Below are positions 59,960 to 64,000 of a stretch of 64,000 nt of DNA, piece after piece. The translations under genes and the position numbers were made by a program. The stretch lies in contig JBHOQX010000109.1 of the NCBI GenBank assembly GCA_042408595.1, positions 11,513 to 75,512 of the forward strand, written 5' to 3'. Under the pieces are notes generated by a model. The model saw nothing but the letters and a program-made list of their open reading frames with translations, searched no databases and was not told the DNA's origin. Position 1 is the first letter of the stretch. Every line of letters begins with the position of its first letter. This DNA comes from JBHOQX01 sp042408595 (GTDB taxonomy: Bacteria > Chloroflexota > Chloroflexia > Chloroflexales > Roseiflexaceae).

Positions 59960-62047
59960 ATGAGATCCGCCAGGGAGCATCTTGGGTGCCAGATCTGGCT
60001 CGAGCCGGACGATCCGGCCGAGCGCGTCGACCTGCTCTTCGCACGCGCCGCCGAGAGCGGCCTCGGCTGGGCGCGCATCTTCCTGATGTGGCCCTGGATC
60101 GAGCCGACCCCTGGTGTATGGCGGTTCGATGTCTTCGACCAGGCCTTCGACGCCGCAGCGCGACACGGCATCCGCATCAAAGCCACGCTCACGGCGAACT
60201 CCGGCCCCTGGCACATCGGCACGCCCTCCGTGCTGCACTCGCATACCGGCTTCCTGGACCCCGCGCAGGACGAGCCCATGCGCCGCTACATCCAGGCGTG
60301 TGTCGGCCGATATGCCGGCCATCCGGCGCTCGGCCAGTGGCTTCTGTGGAACGAGCCGTGTGGCGGCCACGAGCGGACGTCTGCGGCGCTGGAGCATTGG
60401 CGGGCGTGGCTGCGCCGGCTCTACCCGAGCATTGGGCAGCTCAATGAGCGCTGGCGCACGGGCTATCCCGATTTCGATGCCGTGCCCTTTCCCGAGGACA
60501 TCCCACACCCGGCGCACCGCGACAAGGTCTGGAACAGCTATGGGCCCTGGCTGGCCGACTGGCAGGCGCGCGCCGCCTGGCTCAACGCCCAGTTGACCTG
60601 GATCCGCAATATCGTTCGCGAGCTTGACCCGCGGACCGAGACATGCGTCAACCCGACATCGCTCCTGATGAACCAGGCCGCCGACGGGACAGACCTGGCT
60701 GGTATGGGCGCGATTGTCGATATCGTCGGGGCGAGCTATCACCCGGCATGGCACTTCACCTACGCCGGGCGCGAGCAGTTTCCGGCGCTCATGGTGGCCG
60801 GCGTGCGCCTGCAGGCCGCCATTCCATCGATCCGGCGCGTCGAAGTCACCGAGGTGCAGGCTGGAAACACCCTGAACTCGGGGAACCGTCCGGGCGCCGT
60901 CACGCCCGCGGAGCTGGCGCGTTTCTACCTGGCGAGCCTGGCGGCGGGCGCGGAGTCGGTCACCGGCTGGTGTTTGAACACCCGCAGCCGCGACTTCGAA
61001 GCCGGCGACTGGGGCCTGCTCGACGATCTGGACCGCCCGAGCGAGCGCAGCCGGATGCTGCGCCGCCTGCATGATCGGCTGGAGGCGGCCCTGGCCTTCA
61101 CCGGCGGCTGGAGCGCGGCGCCGGCCCGCGCCTGGGTCGGGCTCGACCCGCGCGCACAGGCGATCGAGTGGATCGAGTCCCGCATCGTGCCGACCATGCC
61201 GGGGCGGCTGCCGGGCGATGGGGCGCACGGCGCCGGGCTGCTCGCCGCCGCCCTCCTGCAGTGCGGGATCGCGGCCACGCCGGTGCGTCTGTGCGATCTC
61301 CCGCGCCGGGGAGCGGGCGGCGAGGTACTGGTGCTCTCGCATCTGGTGGCGTGGGACGCGGAGGAGATCGCGTCGGCCATTCGCTTTGCCGAGAGCGGCG
61401 GCACGCTGCTGATCGACGCGACGAGCGGCCGCAAGGACACCGATGCGCGGTTGCACCGGCCATGGCCGGGCGGCCTGGCGGAGCGGCTCGGCCTGCGGGC
61501 CGTCGGGCTGGAGAGCCAGCCGCAAGGCTACGATCTGTTGCTGCACGGCCTACCGGCCGGGCGCTGGCTGCTCGCCCGGCTCTGCGCCGAGCTCGATCCG
61601 TCGGCGGGCTGGTTCGCCTGGCCGGAGCTACGCTTCGCTCACGATGGGCAGCCCTGCGTCTGGGAGCGACCGTTCGCCCGAGGCCGGGTGATCGTCGTGC
61701 GCGGTATGCTCGGGCCATCGTTGGTGCATGCGCCGGCGACACGCGCCGCGGCGCGCCACATTCTAGCTCAGGCCGGCAGAGGCATCGCGCCCGCGATTCA
61801 GCCGGTCGGCGGCACAGCAGCCATTGCGCTACCGGTCATGGTCGAGCACGGCGAGCTGACGGCGGTCTTCGCGCCGGACGCGCTCGACCGTGGCGGCGCG
61901 CCGGTGCGAGTGCGCGCCCAGCCCGGCGCCTACCGCGATCTCTGGAGCGGCGCCGAATGTGCCACCGGGCCGGATGGTGAACTCGCGCTGCCGGCGGAGG
62001 ACGGCATCGCGCTGTTGTGGCGGGCGGCCGCGACGTGGGCGGATTGA
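59960..62047 (+). CDS. Beta-galactosidase-like glycoside hydrolase (GH42-type)
   Basis: A 695-residue cytoplasmic enzyme. The barrel (1-390) has ARIFLMWPWIEPTPGVWRFDVFD, the acid/base E132 (LLWNEPCG) and nucleophile E298 (VEVTEVQAGN), as in clan GH-A family 42. A trimerisation-type domain follows (about 400-620; EVLVLSHLVAWDAEEIASAIRFAESGGTLL), then a short beta domain. GH42 enzymes act on beta-galactosides, but related ones take arabinosides or other sugars. ATG 59960 with GAGGTG upstream is preferred; the longer frame to 59888 lacks a ribosome site and runs through GC palindromes. The gene is flanked on both sides by copies of the MITE-like element. Confidence 0.85.
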   Translation: MRSAREHLGCQIWLEPDDPAERVDLLFARAAESGLGWARIFLMWPWIEPTPGVWRFDVFDQAFDAAARHGIRIKATLTANSGPWHIGTPSVLHSHTGFLDPAQDEPMRRYIQACVGRYAGHPALGQWLLWNEPCGGHERTSAALEHWRAWLRRLYPSIGQLNERWRTGYPDFDAVPFPEDIPHPAHRDKVWNSYGPWLADWQARAAWLNAQLTWIRNIVRELDPRTETCVNPTSLLMNQAADGTDLAGMGAIVDIVGASYHPAWHFTYAGREQFPALMVAGVRLQAAIPSIRRVEVTEVQAGNTLNSGNRPGAVTPAELARFYLASLAAGAESVTGWCLNTRSRDFEAGDWGLLDDLDRPSERSRMLRRLHDRLEAALAFTGGWSAAPARAWVGLDPRAQAIEWIESRIVPTMPGRLPGDGAHGAGLLAAALLQCGIAATPVRLCDLPRRGAGGEVLVLSHLVAWDAEEIASAIRFAESGGTLLIDATSGRKDTDARLHRPWPGGLAERLGLRAVGLESQPQGYDLLLHGLPAGRWLLARLCAELDPSAGWFAWPELRFAHDGQPCVWERPFARGRVIVVRGMLGPSLVHAPATRAAARHILAQAGRGIAPAIQPVGGTAAIALPVMVEHGELTAVFAPDALDRGGAPVRVRAQPGAYRDLWSGAECATGPDGELALPAEDGIALLWRAAATWAD

Positions 62048-62161
62048 CGGCGGGGGGCGCGTGACGGAAGGAGGGCCGGCTGCCGCTATTCTGGCGGTCG
62101 CCCGCCCAAGGAGCCACCAGCCCGGCACAGAAGCTGCGCTGCCCCCCATGCCCGGCGCTGC

Positions 62162-62650
62162 TCAGCGGCTCTGCTGCGTGACCTGGCGCTGCGCCGCCTG
62201 GATCTCCGGCGGCCAGGTGCTTTTGATATACGCCAGCACGTCCCAGATCTGCGCGTCGCTCAACTGGCCGCCGAAGCCCGGCATGCCGCTGACATACCCC
62301 GGCGGCGCGACGCGCTGCCCGCCTTCTTTGGTGATCAGGAACAGCACGTCATCGGGGTGATGCCAGGTGTGCCCGGTGGCGTCGTGCGGCGGCGCCGGCA
62401 TGCTGCCGTTCGGCAGCGGCTGCCGCCAGTTCGGCTGGCCCTCCAGGTTCGCGCCGTGGCAACTGGCGCAATGGACTGCGTAGAGCGCGCGCCCGCGGCT
62501 GATGGCCGCCGCCGGGTCGCTGCCGCCGCCGCCCGCGCGATTCGCCACCGCCGCGGCGGCCAGCACCCCCACGATGACCACCCCGAGCGCCGCGACGGCG
62601 ATCGTACGTGGGGACGGCGCGCGACTCGCCGGTCTGAGCATGTGTCTCAT
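62162..62650 (-). CDS. Membrane-anchored class I cytochrome c
   Basis: A 162-residue periplasmic or extracytoplasmic electron carrier. Residues 15-36 form an N-terminal membrane anchor. The haem motif is C61-A-S-C64-H65, and M123 (SGMPGFGG) is the likely sixth ligand. The end (LSDAQIWDVLAYIKSTWPPEIQ) is typical of small cytochrome c domains of this group. It could serve an oxidase or another redox enzyme elsewhere. ATG 62650 is the first of two; the longer frame runs into the repeat element. Converges on the GH42 gene. Confidence 0.9.
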   Translation of the reverse strand: MRHMLRPASRAPSPRTIAVAALGVVIVGVLAAAAVANRAGGGGSDPAAAISRGRALYAVHCASCHGANLEGQPNWRQPLPNGSMPAPPHDATGHTWHHPDDVLFLITKEGGQRVAPPGYVSGMPGFGGQLSDAQIWDVLAYIKSTWPPEIQAAQRQVTQQSR

Positions 62651-62680
62651 CGTATCATACCGGTCGCGCCTGGATTGATC

Positions 62681-62829
62681 CTCAGAAGCTGGCTGCCCCG
62701 GGGCGGTGTGGCGGGCGCAGCCTGCCACGACTCCCGGTGTTCCGCCGCCCGCGCGCTGGGATCGGATGGCGTCTGGGGGCCGGCGGCCCCCAACACCCCC
62801 GCTGAGCGCGTTGCAGACCGCCTCTCAGC
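62681..62829. mobile_element. MITE-like palindromic element, copy 2 (inverted relative to copy 1)
   Basis: Positions 62772-62804 match the reverse complement of 59592-59624 at 32 of 33 bases. The end TCAGAAGCTGGCTG (62682-62695) matches the complement of copy 1's right end, and CAGACCGCCTCTCAG near 62814-62828 its left end. The hairpin TGGCGGGC-GCA-GCCTGCCA corresponds to the TTGGAGGGC hairpin of copy 1, with paired substitutions. The TGTTCCGCCGC segment before the central stem is also shared. The central palindrome is less perfect here. Confidence 0.7.
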
Positions 62830-62865
62830 GCAGATCGCACGCCACGGATCGCACTCCCGGCGCTG

Positions 62866-63345
62866 TCATGTCAGCGTGGCGACCGTGCCGCCGGTGATCG
62901 CCTGAAGGTCAGTGGGTGTGAGCGCGAAGACCGCGTTGGGCGTGCCGGCCGCCGCCCAGATCTCGTCATACTGCAGCAGATCGGCGTCGATGTAAGTCTC
63001 CAGTGGGGCAGGGTGGCCGAGCGGCGCCACGCCACCGATCGCGAATCCGGTATGAGCGCGGACGAACGCGGCGTCGGCCTTGGCGACCGGCTCGCCGGCC
63101 AGGTCGCCCAGGCGCGCCTCGTTCACCCGATTCGCCCCGCTGACAAGCGCCAAGATCGGCCGGCCGGTCTGCGTGCCGCGGAAGACCAGCGACTTGACGA
63201 TCTGGCCGACCGCGCAGCCCACGGCGTTGGCGGCCTCCTGGGCGGTGCGAGTGCTGGCCGGCAGCTCGATCACCTGGCACGACAGGCCGCGCGCCGCCAG
63301 CGCATCCTGGACGCGCTGCGCACTCGGGCTGAGTGGAGATGACAT
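62866..63345 (-). CDS. YbaK/EbsC-type aminoacyl-tRNA deacylase
   Basis: Hydrolyses mischarged aminoacyl-tRNA (usually Cys- or Ala-tRNA-Pro). The 159-residue protein has the YbaK fold: RTAQEAANAVGCAVGQIVKSLVFR with the catalytic-site lysine, ALVSGANRVNEARL, and FAIGGVAPLGHPAPLETYIDADLL, the GxxPxG motif region. Length and motif order match the EbsC group. ATG 63345 with GGAAGAG upstream is used rather than ATG 63363. It is preceded by the ABC permease gene and followed by the repeat element. Confidence 0.9.
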   Translation of the reverse strand: MSSPLSPSAQRVQDALAARGLSCQVIELPASTRTAQEAANAVGCAVGQIVKSLVFRGTQTGRPILALVSGANRVNEARLGDLAGEPVAKADAAFVRAHTGFAIGGVAPLGHPAPLETYIDADLLQYDEIWAAAGTPNAVFALTPTDLQAITGGTVATLT

Positions 63346-63489
63346 CGCGCTCTCTTCCACCATTCCAAAGCGACATAGCCCGGCAAGTATACCACGTGTC
63401 GCGCCAACCGCCCGCGCCGTTCAGGGGCGGGCGGTTGTGGAAAAGCAGGCGAGCCCGGACACAGCGCACTGCGCTTCTGCTCGGCTACG

Positions 63490-64000
63490 CTACGCGGCGG
63501 CCTTGCGGAACGACTGCGCGGCCCACCACGCCGCCAGCACTGCCAGCGCGCCGAGCAGAATGAAGGCCCGCAGCACCACCCGGTCGTTCGGCGCGCCGTT
63601 GAAGAGTGCGCGCGCGGCATCCACGACATAGGCCAACGGGTTGAACGCCGCCGCCGTGCGGATCCAGGCCGGGGCCAGCGTGAGCGGCAGAAAGATGCCG
63701 GACAGCAGTTGCAGCGGCAAGACGAAGAAGTTCAACACCGGTGCCAGCGCATCCTCACTTCGCAGCATCAGCGCCAGCGCATAGCCGCACGAGGCCAGCG
63801 CCAGCCCGAGCAGCGCCACCAGCGCCAGCGTCAGCAGCACCCCGCGGGCATCGACCCGCAGCCCCATCAGCGTGGCCACCGCGACCAGCAGCGCCAGTTG
63901 CGTCAGCAGCACCACCACATCGCGCAGCGCCCGCCCGAGCAGCAGCGCGAGCCGGCTGACCGGCGTCACCCGCAGCCGCTCGATCAGGCCGGCGCGCAGA
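63490..64000 (-). CDS. ABC-2 type transporter permease, C-terminal part (5' end outside window)
   Basis: Integral membrane subunit of an ABC exporter, daunorubicin-resistance/ABC-2 type. The visible 170 codons run off the window edge. Before a GTG at 63969 the frame reads LIERLRVTPVSR, the family's conserved coupling segment, so the gene clearly continues beyond 64000. Five membrane segments follow, with the family signature NFFVLPLQLLSGIFLPLTLAPAWI and FNPLAYVVDAARALF. The ATPase subunit would be encoded outside the window. Substrate unknown. Confidence 0.9.
   Translation of the reverse strand, partial: LRAGLIERLRVTPVSRLALLLGRALRDVVVLLTQLALLVAVATLMGLRVDARGVLLTLALVALLGLALASCGYALALMLRSEDALAPVLNFFVLPLQLLSGIFLPLTLAPAWIRTAAAFNPLAYVVDAARALFNGAPNDRVVLRAFILLGALAVLAAWWAAQSFRKAAA

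Overview
This 64 kb window is GC-rich chromosomal DNA from a free-living bacterium, most likely a filamentous member of the Chloroflexota (Roseiflexus/Kouleothrix-like). That assignment is inferred from secreted proteins with FFPETGH...FGYP repeats, a CruF-type carotenoid hydratase beside an acyltransferase, large BTAD-AAA-TPR regulators, and the mix of XdhC/CoxI, DUF58/VWA and GH38/GH42 genes. I see no rRNA, tRNA, CRISPR array, phage or transposase gene.

Layout. 1-4.1 kb: the tail of an unidentified membrane protein, then a three-gene pterin cluster: a tandem double-domain 6-pyruvoyl-tetrahydropterin synthase, GTP cyclohydrolase I and an SDR that may be a sepiapterin-type reductase. This order suggests tetrahydrobiopterin synthesis. 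4.2-10.7 kb: a Rieske ferredoxin, a D-2-hydroxyacid dehydrogenase, then a eukaryotic-type deoxyribose-phosphate aldolase followed by a two-domain ALDH16-type aldehyde dehydrogenase and a nitroreductase. 10.7-17.3 kb: a Dam-type methylase with a PD-(D/E)XK-like partner, Dabb protein, GlcD-like FAD oxidase, a histidine-kinase remnant, TrkA-like protein, alpha/beta hydrolase and ClpP. 17.7-22.3 kb (minus): molybdenum-hydroxylase maturation genes (molybdopterin-binding protein, MocA-like transferase, split XdhC/CoxI) with a MuiA-family gene inside. 22.6-28.9 kb: a BTAD/AAA/TPR regulator, then two flavoenzyme genes each cut by one in-frame TAG. 29-34.2 kb: a DUF4129-type membrane protein and GH38 alpha-mannosidase. 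34.7-42.9 kb: secreted M4 metalloprotease, PrsW-like membrane protein, PsbP-like protein, an emfourin-like putative M4 inhibitor, an FFPETGH-repeat protein and a peptidase-MA protein. 43-50 kb: DUF4175-like/DUF58/VWA/VWA cluster without MoxR. 50-64 kb: carotenoid pair, GH13 lipoprotein, esterase, ring-cleaving dioxygenase, YceI protein, a junction of two truncated genes (BTAD regulator against GNAT acetyltransferase), methyltransferase, two tiny proteins, GH42-like enzyme, cytochrome c, YbaK-type deacylase and the end of an ABC-2 permease.

The least conventional material is between the genes. (1) A roughly 150-bp palindromic, MITE-like element occurs twice (59.6 and 62.7 kb, opposite orientation), with partial relatives at 2.0 and 11.6 kb; one of its hairpins differs between copies by paired, stem-preserving changes. 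(2) Many spacers are built from a small vocabulary of 8-12-nt words, for example GACGAAGGAC and GTCCACCGTCC, often in inverted arrangement; similar low-complexity sequence also appears as linkers inside two enzymes. (3) Many genes seem to use extended -10 promoters (TGnTAnnnT) without a clear -35.
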